Source: Streptomyces sp. NBC_01298 (GTDB lineage Bacteria; Actinomycetota; Actinomycetes; Streptomycetales; Streptomycetaceae). From it: DNA of 64,000 nucleotides. Shown here one piece after another: positions 52,614 through 61,296 of the stretch. The position numbers were made by a program, and so were the translations under genes. How positions within the stretch are numbered: the first letter of the stretch is position 1; each line of letters opens with the position of its first letter. The notes under the pieces were generated by a model, which searched no databases, was not told the origin of the DNA, and saw nothing but the letters and a program-made list of their open reading frames with translations. The DNA is taken from NCBI RefSeq assembly GCF_035978755.1, contig NZ_CP108414.1:5704001-5768000 (forward strand), written 5' to 3'.

Positions 52614-53879
52614 CTACTTGGCCTCGGCCTTCTCCATCTCGGCGAGCTCCTCGTCGGACTCGCGGCCCGGCGTCGGAAGGTTGAACTTGGTGATCGCGAA
52701 GCGGAAGCCGAAGTAGTAGACCGCTGCGAAGACCAGGCCGATCGGAAGGATCAGCCAGGGCGAGGTCGCCTTGCTCCAGCCGAGGCCCAGGTCGATCAGG
52801 CCGGCGGAGAAGTTGAAGCCGGCGTGCACCCCGAGTGCCCAGGTGACGGCCATGGAAACGGCCGTCAGCACCGCGTGGATGGCGAACAGGACCGGGGCGA
52901 TGAACATGAAGGAGAACTCGATCGGCTCGGTGACACCCGTGACGAACGAGGTGAGGGCGAGCGAGACCATCATGCCGGTGACCGCCTTGCGGCGCTCCGG
53001 ACGGGCGCTGTGGGCGATGGCCAGAGCGGCGGCCGGCAGACCGAACATCATGATCGGGAAGAAGCCGGACATGAACATGCCCGCATCCGGGTCGCCGGCG
53101 AAGAAGCGGGTGAGGTCACCGTGGACGACGTCGCCGGCGGCGGTGGTGAAGTCACCGATCTGGAACCAGGCGATGGTGTTGACGAACTGGTGCATGCCGA
53201 TCGGGATCAGCCCGCGGTTGATGAGGCCGAAGAGGCCCGCACCGCCGGCGCCGAGGCCGGTCATCCACTCGCCGAAGTTGGAGATGACCTCACCGATCGG
53301 CTCCCAGACGACGCCGAAGAACACACCGGCGAGGACGCCGACGAAGGCCATGACGATCGGGACCAGGCGGCGGCCGTTGAAGAAGCCGAGCCAGTCCACC
53401 AGCTTGGTGCGGTGGAAGCGCTGCCACAGGACCGCGGCGAGCAGACCCATGATGATGCCGCCGAGGACACCCGGGTCGTTGATCACCGCGGGGACGTCGA
53501 CACCCTTGTTCTCGGTGGTGTTGATGATGGCCTCGTGTACCGGGAAGGCCGTGAGGACCTTCTGGTAGACCAGGAAGCCGACCAGCGCCGCGAGGGCGGT
53601 GGAGCCGTCGGACTTCTTCGCGAAGCCGATCGCGACACCGATGCAGAAGAGCAGCGGCAGGTTGCCGAAGACAGCGCTGCCGGCGGCGGCGAACACCCCG
53701 GCGACCTTGTCCCAGCCGAGGCCGTCGACGCCGAAGACGTCGGGCTGGCCGAGGCGCAGCAGGATACCGGCGGCCGGCAGAACGGCGATCGGCAGCTGAA
53801 GGCTGCGGCCGACCTTCTGCAGACCCTGGATCAGGCCGGAGCCCCGCTTCTTGGCGGGAGCGGCGGTGGCCGTACTCAT
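52614..53879 (-). CDS. nagE2: GlcNAc-specific PTS permease EIIC (NagE2-like)
   Basis: Membrane permease of the phosphotransferase system that imports and phosphorylates N-acetylglucosamine. A 421-residue EIIC with about 8-10 hydrophobic helices. Family features: LQLPIAVLPAAGILLRLGQPDVFG at the start, the GFFNGRRLVPI loop, and GDPDAGMFMSGFFPIMMFGLPAAALA. It lacks IIA and IIB domains; IIB is coded by nagF. ATG 53879 has GGAGGAA upstream. DasR-type sites lie 102-132 bp upstream. In S. coelicolor NagE2 is, as I recall, the main GlcNAc permease. Confidence 0.9.
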   Translation of the reverse strand: MSTATAAPAKKRGSGLIQGLQKVGRSLQLPIAVLPAAGILLRLGQPDVFGVDGLGWDKVAGVFAAAGSAVFGNLPLLFCIGVAIGFAKKSDGSTALAALVGFLVYQKVLTAFPVHEAIINTTENKGVDVPAVINDPGVLGGIIMGLLAAVLWQRFHRTKLVDWLGFFNGRRLVPIVMAFVGVLAGVFFGVVWEPIGEVISNFGEWMTGLGAGGAGLFGLINRGLIPIGMHQFVNTIAWFQIGDFTTAAGDVVHGDLTRFFAGDPDAGMFMSGFFPIMMFGLPAAALAIAHSARPERRKAVTGMMVSLALTSFVTGVTEPIEFSFMFIAPVLFAIHAVLTAVSMAVTWALGVHAGFNFSAGLIDLGLGWSKATSPWLILPIGLVFAAVYYFGFRFAITKFNLPTPGRESDEELAEMEKAEAK

Positions 53880-53978
53880 CAACTTCCTCCAGTGGACAAG
53901 ACGCTGCCTGGGGACATGGCAAAAAAGGGGGGATGGCGGCGTCTCAGGAAAGGGGAGGACCCCGGGCCGAAAGGCCTA

Positions 53979-54011
53979 CGTGGTCTACACCACTCAGTGG
54001 TGTAGACCAGT
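53979..54011. promoter_or_regulatory. Double dre-like site (DasR) upstream of nagE2
   Basis: AGTGGTGTAGACCAGT (53996-54011) matches the consensus ACTGGTCTAGACCAGT at 14 of 16 positions; a second, weaker copy lies on the other strand at 53979-53994. The outer arms TGGTCTACACCAC (53981-53993) and GTGGTGTAGACCA (53997-54009) form a perfect palindrome with spacer TCA. DasR would repress nagE2 until GlcNAc-6-P appears. Confidence 0.8.
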
Positions 54012-54083
54012 TGTAGCACGGTGAGGTCCGCGTAAGGAACCCACCAATTCCGTGGTGGAAGACACACCGGGACATACATGGCA

Positions 54084-54116
54084 AAGGCCTCCGGACCCTG
54101 TGGGTCCGGAGGCCTT
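54084..54116. terminator. Terminator after nagE1
   Basis: AAGGCCTCCGGACCC (54084-54098) pairs with GGGTCCGGAGGCCTT (54102-54116) perfectly. It lies in the 407-bp gap 53880-54286 between the two EIIC genes, beyond the nagE1 stop. The gap otherwise holds only the double dre site and GC-rich sequence. Confidence 0.85.
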
Positions 54117-54286
54117 CGTCTCTTATGTGGCTGTTTCTGGGAGGGCTTACGGCATCGCGCGGGAGGACGTTCGGCCACCCCCGGGAGGGGGCCTCGGGCG
54201 GGCCCCATGGGCCCTTCGCCGCGCCTCGGGGGTACGTCCGACCCTCGCCGCCGGGCGGCGCGCACGGGCCGGAAGTCCCTTCGGGC

Positions 54287-55588
54287 CTACGCCTTGGTGT
54301 TCTCCGCCTGCATCGCTTCGATCTCCTCGTCCGACTCCCGGCCGGGCGTCTTGATGTCCCACTTCGTGATCGCGAAGCGGAAGATGCCGTAGTAGACGAC
54401 CGCGAAGCAGAGGCCGATCGGAATGATCATCCAGGGCTTCGTCGCCAGGCTCCAGTTGATGCCGTAGTCGATCAGGCCGGCCGAGAAGCTGAAGCCGTCC
54501 TTGACCCCGAACGCCCAGGTCACCGCCATCGACACACCCGTGAGCACGGCGTGCACCGCGTAAAGCATCGGCGCCAGGAAGAGGAACGAGTACTCCAGCG
54601 GCTCCGTGATGCCGGTGACGAAGGAGGTCAGGCCCACCGACAGCATCAGACCGCCGACCTCCTTGCGCCGGGCCGGCTTCGCGCAGTGAGTGATCGCCAG
54701 CGCCGCCGCCGGGAGGGCGAACATCATGATCGGGAAGAAGCCGGTGAGGAACTGGCCGGCGTTCGGGTCTCCCGCCAGGAACATCGGGATGTCACCGTGC
54801 ACGGTCTGCCCGTCCGGCTTGGTGTAGCTGCCGAACTGGAACCACACCGGCACGTTCAGGAACTGGTGCAGGCCGATCACCAGCAGCGCGCGGTTCGCGA
54901 CGCCGAAGATGCCGGCGCCCAACGACCCCAGGCTGATCAGCCAGTCCGAGAAGCTCTCCAGCGCGTCGCCGATCGGCGGCCAGATCAACAGGCACAGGAC
55001 GGCGAAGGCGATCGCCACGAAGGTCATGATGATCGGGACCAGGCGGCGGCCGTTGAAGAAGCCGAGCCAGTCCACCAGCTTGACGCGGTGGAAGCGCTGC
55101 CAGAACCAGGCGGCCAGCAGGCCCATGACGATGCCGCCGAACACCCCGGGGTTCTGGAAGGTGTACTCGGCGAAGGTCTGGTCGGGCCCCAGGCAGCCAC
55201 CACCGATGTCCTTCGTCCCCGTCGGGCAGTCCTTGGGGAAGACGCGCAGCACGCTGCGGTAGACGAGGAAGCCGACCACCGCCGCGAGCGCGGTCGAACC
55301 GTCCGCCTTCTTGGCCATGCCGATCGCGACGCCGATGCAGAAGAGCAGGGGCAGGCCGAGGTCGGCGTTGAGCAGGGCGCCGCCCGCGGCGGCCATGACC
55401 TTGGCGACGGTCGTCCAGCCCAGGCCGTCCTTGCCGAGGAAGTCGTCCTGGCCGAACCGGTTCAGGATGCCGGCCGCGGGCAGCACGGCGATCGGCAGTT
55501 GCAGGCTCCGGCCCATCTTCTGCAGCCCTTGGAACAAGCCGTTCCACCACTTCGGCTGTGGCACTGCTGCGGCGCTGCTCGCGCTCAT
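54287..55588 (-). CDS. nagE1: GlcNAc-specific PTS permease EIIC (NagE1-like)
   Basis: Second EIIC, 433 residues, closely related to NagE2 (shared LQLPIAVLPAAGIL, GFFNGRRLVPI and GRESDEEIEAM). An insertion of about 18 residues with cysteines (FPKDCPTGTKDIGGGCLGPD) is absent from NagE2. ATG 55588 with GGGAGGAC upstream. A dre site lies upstream (55640-55655). It is divergent from nagF. The two EIIC genes are probably an old duplication; NagE1 is thought the minor permease in S. coelicolor. Confidence 0.88.
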   Translation of the reverse strand: MSASSAAAVPQPKWWNGLFQGLQKMGRSLQLPIAVLPAAGILNRFGQDDFLGKDGLGWTTVAKVMAAAGGALLNADLGLPLLFCIGVAIGMAKKADGSTALAAVVGFLVYRSVLRVFPKDCPTGTKDIGGGCLGPDQTFAEYTFQNPGVFGGIVMGLLAAWFWQRFHRVKLVDWLGFFNGRRLVPIIMTFVAIAFAVLCLLIWPPIGDALESFSDWLISLGSLGAGIFGVANRALLVIGLHQFLNVPVWFQFGSYTKPDGQTVHGDIPMFLAGDPNAGQFLTGFFPIMMFALPAAALAITHCAKPARRKEVGGLMLSVGLTSFVTGITEPLEYSFLFLAPMLYAVHAVLTGVSMAVTWAFGVKDGFSFSAGLIDYGINWSLATKPWMIIPIGLCFAVVYYGIFRFAITKWDIKTPGRESDEEIEAMQAENTKA

Positions 55589-55639
55589 CCGCGTCCTCCC
55601 TGACCGGCCCGTTTTTGGCAGTCGCGACACTTGCGGCAC

Positions 55640-55655
55640 ACTGGTGTAGACCACT
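55640..55655. promoter_or_regulatory. dre site (DasR) between nagE1 and nagF
   Basis: ACTGGTGTAGACCACT agrees with the dre consensus ACTGGTCTAGACCAGT at 14 of 16 positions. It is 52 bp before nagE1 and 217 bp before nagF, in the 284-bp divergent intergenic region, so it may control both. Confidence 0.85.
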
Positions 55656-55872
55656 TGTGTTGCGGTCGCATTTCACCCGCCTTGAGGGCAGGTTGGTGCT
55701 GATCATCATCATTCGGCAGATACCGGGCATGTGCCCGCGTAGCTGGGCCAATCGTGGGCTACCGTGACGAAGCGGACCGCCCTGTTGGTCGGTCGGTCGG
55801 GCGGCAGGCGTGCAGACGCCGGGCGCCGGATGTCAGTCGGACTCGTTCTTCGTAGAACTCAGGGAGAAACAC

Positions 55873-56106
55873 ATGGCCACCAAGGCTGAGAAGATCGTCG
55901 CCGGGCTCGGCGGCATCGAGAACATCGAAGAGGTCGAGGGCTGCATCACCCGCCTGCGCACCGAGGTCATCGACCCGAGCAAGGTCGACGAGGCCGCGCT
56001 GAAGGCCGCCGGCGCCCACGGCGTCGTCAAGATGGGCACCGCGATCCAGGTCGTCATCGGCACCGACGCCGACCCGATCGCCGCCGACATCGAAGACATG
56101 ATGTGA
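55873..56106 (+). CDS. nagF: PTS EIIB component for GlcNAc (NagF)
   Basis: A 77-residue IIB domain that passes phosphate from IIA to the sugar bound by NagE. The phosphorylated cysteine is C24 in VEGCITRLR, and the GVVKMGTAIQVVIG segment is typical. ATG 55873 after AGGGAG; the upstream in-frame region (from 55810) is not IIB-like. Transcribed away from nagE1. The pair of genes with no IIA relies on Crr-type IIA coded elsewhere. Confidence 0.93.
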   Translation: MATKAEKIVAGLGGIENIEEVEGCITRLRTEVIDPSKVDEAALKAAGAHGVVKMGTAIQVVIGTDADPIAADIEDMM

Positions 56107-56246
56107 GCTGAGCCCACCGGCTCACGCGCGCCCCTGCGCGCACCCGTACGAGCGCCCGCGCGCGCACCCGTACGTACGACAGGACCCCGACCGGACGCAC
56201 CCGGACGGGGTCTTCTCGTTCCCTCGCACCGGCTAGGCTCGGTGCC

Positions 56247-56978
<732 letters not shown>

Positions 56979-57021
56979 CGCTGGTGGCAACCGCGCGGCC
57001 CGTCCGCGCGTCTCTTGGCAT

Positions 57022-57053
57022 ACGGGTGCACGGCGTCGAAGCCGTGCGCCCGT
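57022..57053 (+). terminator. Hairpin after rph
   Basis: ACGGGTGCACGGC (57022-57034) pairs with GCCGTGCGCCCGT (57041-57053) with one G-U pair, 43 bp after the rph stop. Confidence 0.65.
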
Positions 57054-57102
57054 CCACGTATCTGCGTATCCGCGTATCCGCACCATCCTCCTGGGGGCCG
57101 AA

Positions 57103-57489
57103 GTGAAGCCGAAGTACCGCCTGGCAGCCGTCGCCCTGACGGCAGCGCTCGCCATACCCGCGATCACCTCCTGCGACGCGATCTCGACCGCGATGGACTG
57201 CGCGAGCACGGCGGTCGCCATCACGGACGGCGCCAACGACCTCCAGCAGGCGGTCTCGCAGGCCGGCAACAGCCCGCAGGACGCCCAGAACGCGCTCAAC
57301 GCGATCGAGGCCAACCTCAAGAAGGTCGGCGACCAGACGGACAACGCCGACCTGAGCAAGGCCATCTCCTCGATGAACACGGCCGTCCAGAACGTCCGCA
57401 CCTCCATCGAGAGTGGCACCACCACCCCCGACGTCACCCCGGTCGCGGACGCGGCCAGGGAGATCTCGAAGGTCTGCACCCCGGGCTGA
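57103..57489 (+). CDS. Predicted small lipoprotein
   Basis: A 128-residue protein. The N-terminal hydrophobic helix is followed by ITSC (residues 21-24), a lipobox, so the mature protein would start at C24. The rest is helical, Gln/Asn/Ala-rich, with three more cysteines (CASTA, SKVC). No family recognised. GTG 57103 after GGGGGCC. Lies between rph and rdgB. Confidence 0.7.
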   Translation: MKPKYRLAAVALTAALAIPAITSCDAISTAMDCASTAVAITDGANDLQQAVSQAGNSPQDAQNALNAIEANLKKVGDQTDNADLSKAISSMNTAVQNVRTSIESGTTTPDVTPVADAAREISKVCTPG

Positions 57490-57533
57490 GCCCGCGGCCC
57501 GGAGGCCGCCGGGCGGCCCGGGATAATGGCCGC

Positions 57534-58151
57534 ATGACCTCCACGCAGCCCAGCCGCCTGATCCTCGCCACGCGCAACGCGGGCAAGGTCACCGAACTCC
57601 GCGCCATCCTGTCCGCCGCCGGCCTGCCGCACGAGCTGGTCGGCGCGGACGCGTACCCGGAGATCCCGGACGTCAAGGAGACCGGCGTCACCTTCGCGGA
57701 GAACGCCCTCCTCAAGGCCCACGCCCTGGCCCAGGCCACCGGCCTGCCGGCCGTCGCCGACGACTCGGGCCTCTGCGTGGACGTCCTCAACGGCGCCCCG
57801 GGCATCTTCTCGGCCCGCTGGGCCGGTGCCCACGGCGACGACGCCGCGAACCTCGCGCTCCTCCTGGCCCAACTCGGCGACATCGCCGACGAACACCGCG
57901 GCGCCCACTTCTTCTGCGCGGCCGCCCTCGCCCTCCCGGACGGCACGGAACGCGTGGTCGAAGGCCGCCTCCTGGGCACCCTGCGCCACACCCCGGCGGG
58001 CACGGGCGGCTTCGGCTACGACCCGATCCTCCAGCCCCTGAACGAGTCCCGCACCTGCGCGGAACTCACGGCGGACGAAAAGAACGCCATCTCCCACCGA
58101 GGCCAGGCCTTCCGAGCCCTGGTCCCGGCGGTGAGGGAACTCCTGGGCTGA
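57534..58151 (+). CDS. rdgB: Non-canonical purine NTP pyrophosphatase RdgB/HAM1
   Basis: Removes ITP, dITP and XTP from the nucleotide pool. The 205-residue protein has the family start LILATRNAGKVTEL, VADDSGLCVDVLNGAPGIFSARW and GFGYDPILQP. ATG 57534. Followed by a 16-bp terminator. Functionally it protects DNA and RNA from deaminated purines. Confidence 0.94.
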   Translation: MTSTQPSRLILATRNAGKVTELRAILSAAGLPHELVGADAYPEIPDVKETGVTFAENALLKAHALAQATGLPAVADDSGLCVDVLNGAPGIFSARWAGAHGDDAANLALLLAQLGDIADEHRGAHFFCAAALALPDGTERVVEGRLLGTLRHTPAGTGGFGYDPILQPLNESRTCAELTADEKNAISHRGQAFRALVPAVRELLG

Positions 58152-58168
58152 CGCAGCCCGAACAATGC

Positions 58169-58204
58169 CGAAGGCCCCCTACGCGGCTGCGTAGGGGGCC
58201 TTCG
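58169..58204 (+). terminator. Perfect 16-bp terminator after rdgB
   Basis: Arms 58169-58184 and 58189-58204 are exact reverse complements around GGCT, 18 bp after the rdgB stop and 7 bp before the tRNA-Leu 3' end. Confidence 0.9.
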
Positions 58205-58210
58205 TGTAGG

Positions 58211-58294
58211 TGCGGTCGGAGGGACTCGAACCCTCAAGGGATTTCTCCCACAACTACCTAAAAGTTGCGTGTAGGCCAATTCCACCACGACCGC
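58211..58294 (-). tRNA. tRNA-Leu (UAG)
   Basis: Class II tRNA read on the minus strand. The acceptor GCGGTCG pairs with CGACCGC (58288-58294 with 58212-58218), and the anticodon stem CAACT/AGTTG holds TAG (reads CUA and family). A long variable arm fits leucine, as do the T-arm with GGTTCGAGTCC and discriminator A73. CCA not encoded. Confidence 0.92.
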
Positions 58295-58336
58295 GACTAG
58301 CCGGGCAATTCGGACATCAGGCTTGGCCGGCTGCGG

Positions 58337-59359
58337 CTAGTGTACGACTGCCTGGCTCCGGCGGGCGACACCATTGCGGCCGCGGCCCCCGCGGCACCAG
58401 GTGTCGGTCAGCGCATGGCAGTTGGGGCACAGGTAGCGGAGGTTTTCGCGGCGGTTGTCGAGCCAGTCCCCGTTGATGTGGTCGATGTGGAGCGTGATTG
58501 GCCGCCCTAGCCATTCGCCAGGGTTCCCGCAGTTCGCGCAGGTGCATGGAACTCCGACCTCCTGGAGTGCGCGGTGGAGGCGGGGTCGGTTGAGCCGGGC
58601 AGACCCCTCTGGGCGGACGTTGAGGGTGTCGGGTGCGACGGCTCTCGGGGCCACCGCTATGCCGGACGCCCAGGGGCGCCGCTTGAAGTGATTGACGTCG
58701 AGACCGAGTTGGGCGGCGCGTCGGCGTACCCGGCGGTGATTGACGTCGTTGACCTCGAGGCCGAGGGCGCGCATGAGGTCCGCGTAGCTGTTCGCCTTCG
58801 GCGTGGCGGAGCGCAGGAGTTCCTCGGGAATGGTCAGCCGGGAATTGCGGAAGTGTGTGGTGTCGATGCCGTAAGTCCGGAGCATTTTCCCGAGAACGGA
58901 TCGGGACCGACTGTCGTCGGCCATGCCCAGTGCGCGAGCCGTACCGCGGATGCTGTCAGCGTCGGCAGCCGCCTTGGCGAGCTCTGCGGAGGTGAACGGC
59001 AACTCGATCACCTCGCGCCGCATGCCTGTGAAGTGGCTTGTGTCGATGCCCGCTGCCGTCATGCGTCGGACGATGTGCGACAGAGCGCCGGTGGCAGGGC
59101 GTATGCCGAGCTTGAGGGCCACCTCGCGCAGCGTGCTGGATGACGCGGCGGCCGCTGCTATCGCCTCGTCCGGGTACTTGCGCCACGGGCTGCGCTTCGT
59201 GAAGTGGCTGCTATCGATCCCAAAGAAGGTGACTCTCTCCTGGATCATGCGGCGCTGCCCGCTGCTCTCCTTGATGTGGAGTCGCCGCATGAGGTCGGCC
59301 CAGCCCTTCGAGTCGGCGACGGCGGCGGTCAGTGTGTCTCGGTCGTACAGTTCGGCCAT
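58337..59359 (-). CDS. HNH nuclease with four N-terminal repeat modules
   Basis: A 340-residue protein. The C-terminal third is a zinc-bound HNH nuclease: cysteines C274/C277 and C311/C314 (CANC, CPNC) with H291-I-D-H294 and the RRENLRYLCPNCH core. The first 230 residues hold four degenerate modules of about 57 residues, each ending in GID-x-x-HF or GLD-x-x-HF (48-53, 104-110, 164-170, 219-225), with helix-turn-helix-like sequences (TLREVALKLGI, SIRGTARALGM). Each module could contact DNA. ATG 59359 with AGGGGAC upstream. It lies 42 bp from tRNA-Leu. Its target is unknown. Confidence 0.8.
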   Translation of the reverse strand: MAELYDRDTLTAAVADSKGWADLMRRLHIKESSGQRRMIQERVTFFGIDSSHFTKRSPWRKYPDEAIAAAAASSSTLREVALKLGIRPATGALSHIVRRMTAAGIDTSHFTGMRREVIELPFTSAELAKAAADADSIRGTARALGMADDSRSRSVLGKMLRTYGIDTTHFRNSRLTIPEELLRSATPKANSYADLMRALGLEVNDVNHRRVRRRAAQLGLDVNHFKRRPWASGIAVAPRAVAPDTLNVRPEGSARLNRPRLHRALQEVGVPCTCANCGNPGEWLGRPITLHIDHINGDWLDNRRENLRYLCPNCHALTDTWCRGGRGRNGVARRSQAVVH

Positions 59360-59452
59360 GGTCCCCTCCGGTTCGGCCGCGCGTGCGGCCCTCGTACGGA
59401 GTAACGGACCGATAGTCGGACAGTTACGGCTGGATTCGTCCGGCATGCAGAA

Positions 59453-59479
59453 CGGCCCGCACCGGGTGGGTGCGGGCCG
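59453..59479 (-). terminator. Terminator after bcp
   Basis: CGGCCCGCAC (59453-59462) pairs with GTGCGGGCCG (59470-59479). It lies 24 bp beyond the bcp stop, between bcp and the HNH gene, both on the minus strand. Confidence 0.7.
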
Positions 59480-59503
59480 CTGTGTAAGGAGGAGGGGGCG
59501 GGG

Positions 59504-59971
59504 TCAGATGCCCAGGTCCTTGATGATCTTGGCTACGTGGCCCGTGGCCTTGACGTTGTAGAGGGCGCGTTCGACCTTGCCCTCCTCGTCGACGATCACC
59601 GTGGAGCGGATGACCCCGGTGACGGTCTTGCCGTACAGCTTCTTCTCGCCGAACGCCCCGTACGCCGTCAGGACCTCCTTCGAGGGGTCGCCGACCAGGG
59701 TGACCTTCAGGTGTTCCTGCTCGCGGAACTTCGCCAGCTTCTCCGGCTTGTCGGGCGAGACGCCGATGACGTCGTAGCCGGCCGTGGCCAGCACCGCCAG
59801 GTTGTCCGTGAAGTCGCAGGCCTGCTTCGTGCAGCCCGGCGTCAGCGCGGCCGGGTAGAAGTAGACGATGACCTTGCGGCCCTTGTGGTCGGCGAGCGAG
59901 ATCTCGTTGCCGTCCGCGTCGGGCAGGGTGAAGGCGGGGGCGATGTCGCCCGGCTCAAGTCGCTCGCTCAT
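59504..59971 (-). CDS. bcp: Thioredoxin-dependent peroxiredoxin (BCP type)
   Basis: Reduces peroxides with thioredoxin. The 155-residue protein has the peroxidatic C47 in TPGCTKQACDF, resolving C52 in the same helix (atypical 2-Cys BCP), plus the conserved YFYPAALTPGC and VIGVSPDKPEKLAKF segments. ATG 59971; the extra upstream codons (MRRLLS) lack conservation, but GGAG is nearer to them. Divergent from the DUF3618 gene. Confidence 0.92.
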   Translation of the reverse strand: MSERLEPGDIAPAFTLPDADGNEISLADHKGRKVIVYFYPAALTPGCTKQACDFTDNLAVLATAGYDVIGVSPDKPEKLAKFREQEHLKVTLVGDPSKEVLTAYGAFGEKKLYGKTVTGVIRSTVIVDEEGKVERALYNVKATGHVAKIIKDLGI

Positions 59972-60086
59972 GCTCAACAGTCTCCTCAAGAGGGGATCGG
60001 TACGAAGTCGAGACTAAGCTGCTGACTGACTGTTCATGGCGGGCTACGCCCGCCATGGGACCGACCACGACGACGGAGGCAGCGCG

Positions 60087-60404
60087 GTGCCGGAAGCCAG
60101 GACCCCCGCACAGATCGAGGCGGACATCGTCCGCCGCCGCGAGCAGCTCGCCGAGGCGCTCGACGAGATCGGGGTGCGCATGCACCCCAAGACGATCGTC
60201 GGGGACGCCAAGGCGAAGATGGTCGGGAACATCGACCACGTCGTCGGTCGCGCCGTGGCGACGGTGAACCGGCTGGTGACCGATGCCGGCGACGGGCTGC
60301 GCCACGAGGACGGCGCCCCGCGCGTCGAGCGGATCGTGCCGGTCGCGCTGCTCGCGATCGGCGTCGTGGGGCTGCTGGTGATCTCGGCGCGACGCAAGCG
60401 CTGA
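60087..60404 (+). CDS. DUF3618 family membrane protein
   Basis: A 105-residue protein of DUF3618. The conserved start TPAQIEADIVRRREQLAEALDEIGVRMHPK is a coiled-coil-like helix, followed by a C-terminal membrane helix (VPVALLAIGVVGLLVISARRKR). GTG 60087 was chosen because GGAGG lies 7 bases upstream; an earlier in-frame ATG at 60036 adds a Gly/His stretch. Function unknown. Confidence 0.85.
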   Translation: MPEARTPAQIEADIVRRREQLAEALDEIGVRMHPKTIVGDAKAKMVGNIDHVVGRAVATVNRLVTDAGDGLRHEDGAPRVERIVPVALLAIGVVGLLVISARRKR

Positions 60405-60450
60405 GGCCCCGGCGGGGTGCGGGGCGGGTGTGGCCGGGTAGGTTCGGTGC

Positions 60451-60795
60451 GTGAGCGAGAACACCACCACCCACGACAAGCTGCCGATCCGCATGCTGCA
60501 CGACCGCGTGCTCGTGAAATCCGATTCGCCGGAGGGTGAGCGCCGCTCGGGCGGCGGCATCCTGATCCCGGCGACGGCCGCCGTCGGCAAGCGCCTGGCC
60601 TGGGCCGAGGTGGTCGCGGTCGGGCAGAACGTACGGACGGTCGAGCCCGGGGACCGGGTGCTGTACGACCCTGAGGAGCGGGCCGAGGTGGAGGTCCGCG
60701 GGGCGACGTACCTGCTGATGCGGGAGCGGGACCTGCACGCCGTGGCCGCCGAGCGGCTGGAGGGGTCGGAGGACTCCACGGGGCTTTATCTGTAG
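60451..60795 (+). CDS. GroES-like co-chaperonin family protein
   Basis: A 114-residue protein with the GroES fold pattern: LPIRMLHDRVLVKSDSPEGERRSGGGILIPATA, the mobile-loop region, and GDRVLYDPEERAEVEVRG-ATYLLMRERDLHAV. It is a little longer than standard GroES and stands alone, away from any groEL. So it is probably the GroES-like paralogue known in streptomycetes, not the main co-chaperonin. GTG 60451; a terminator follows at once. Confidence 0.85.
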   Translation: MSENTTTHDKLPIRMLHDRVLVKSDSPEGERRSGGGILIPATAAVGKRLAWAEVVAVGQNVRTVEPGDRVLYDPEERAEVEVRGATYLLMRERDLHAVAAERLEGSEDSTGLYL

Positions 60796-60810
60796 CGCCA
60801 AGAGATGTGG

Positions 60811-60845
60811 GAAAGGGCCGGTGACCATCGTCACCGGCCCTTTTC
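60811..60845 (+). terminator. Terminator after GroES-like gene
   Basis: AAAGGGCCGGTGAC (60812-60825) pairs with GTCACCGGCCCTTT (60830-60843), followed by TC. It separates the GroES-like gene from the riboswitch. Confidence 0.85.
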
Positions 60846-60872
60846 GTTCTGCTTTGCTACGGTAGGGGAGAA

Positions 60873-60942
60873 CCCCCGACGAGACGCGCCGTACCGGGTG
60901 GCTGTCGCGCTGTTGCCGATGGCTGCATGACAAGACGACGCA
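60873..60942 (+). ncRNA. Guanidine-III riboswitch (ykkC-III class) upstream of sugE
   Basis: The stretch has the class consensus blocks in order: CCCCGACGAG, then GCGCCGTACC and GGGT, a variable hairpin insert (60900-60926), then GACAAGACGACGC. CCCG pairs with CGGG as the first helix, and GCGCCGT can pair with ACGACGC as the pseudoknot with one C-A mismatch. A TACGGT -10-like box ends at 60863, placing the start just before the riboswitch. Guanidine binding would turn on the downstream exporter. The unusually long loop between the helices is typical for actinobacterial members. Assigned from memory of the consensus. Confidence 0.75.
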
Positions 60943-60975
60943 CCCCGTTCCGCTCTCGTCCCGGAGGTGCCTGTC

Positions 60976-61296
60976 ATGGCCTGGGTTCTGCTCATCGTCG
61001 CCGGTCTGATCGAAGTCGCTTGGTCGATCGGCATGAAGTTCACCGACGGATTCACCCGGCTCTGGCCGAGCGTGTTCACGGGCGCCGGCATCGTGGCGAG
61101 CATGGTGCTGCTGTCGATCGCGGTCAAGACCCTGCCGATCGGTACGGCGTACGGCGTGTGGGTCGGCATCGGCGCGGCCGGTGCGGCCGTGGTCGGGATG
61201 GTCGCCATGGGCGAGCCCGTCACCGCCGCCCGGATCTTCTTCATCTGCCTGCTGCTGGCCGCCGTCGTCGGGCTGAAGGCCACCTCCGGTCACTGA
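60976..61296 (+). CDS. sugE: SMR-family guanidinium exporter (SugE/Gdx)
   Basis: A 106-residue, four-helix dual-topology exporter. The central glutamate is E13 (VAGLIEVAWSIGMKF). The KFTDGFTRLWPS segment is the Gdx/SugE pattern rather than the EmrE multidrug pattern; the GTAYGVWVGIGAAG and MGEPVTAARIFFI helices follow. ATG 60976 has GGAGG 8 bases upstream; a GTG at 60967 overlaps that site. Under control of the riboswitch just upstream, it would expel guanidinium in exchange for protons. Confidence 0.92.
   Translation: MAWVLLIVAGLIEVAWSIGMKFTDGFTRLWPSVFTGAGIVASMVLLSIAVKTLPIGTAYGVWVGIGAAGAAVVGMVAMGEPVTAARIFFICLLLAAVVGLKATSGH

Noticed and set aside
58211..59359. tRNA-Leu/HNH as a phage attachment site
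   Set aside because: The HNH gene is on the 5' side of the tRNA, while integration normally uses the 3' side, and no repeat of the tRNA end was found nearby.
60036..60086. Longer start for the DUF3618 gene
   Set aside because: The GTG at 60087 has GGAGG at proper distance; the earlier ATG has none and adds unconserved residues.
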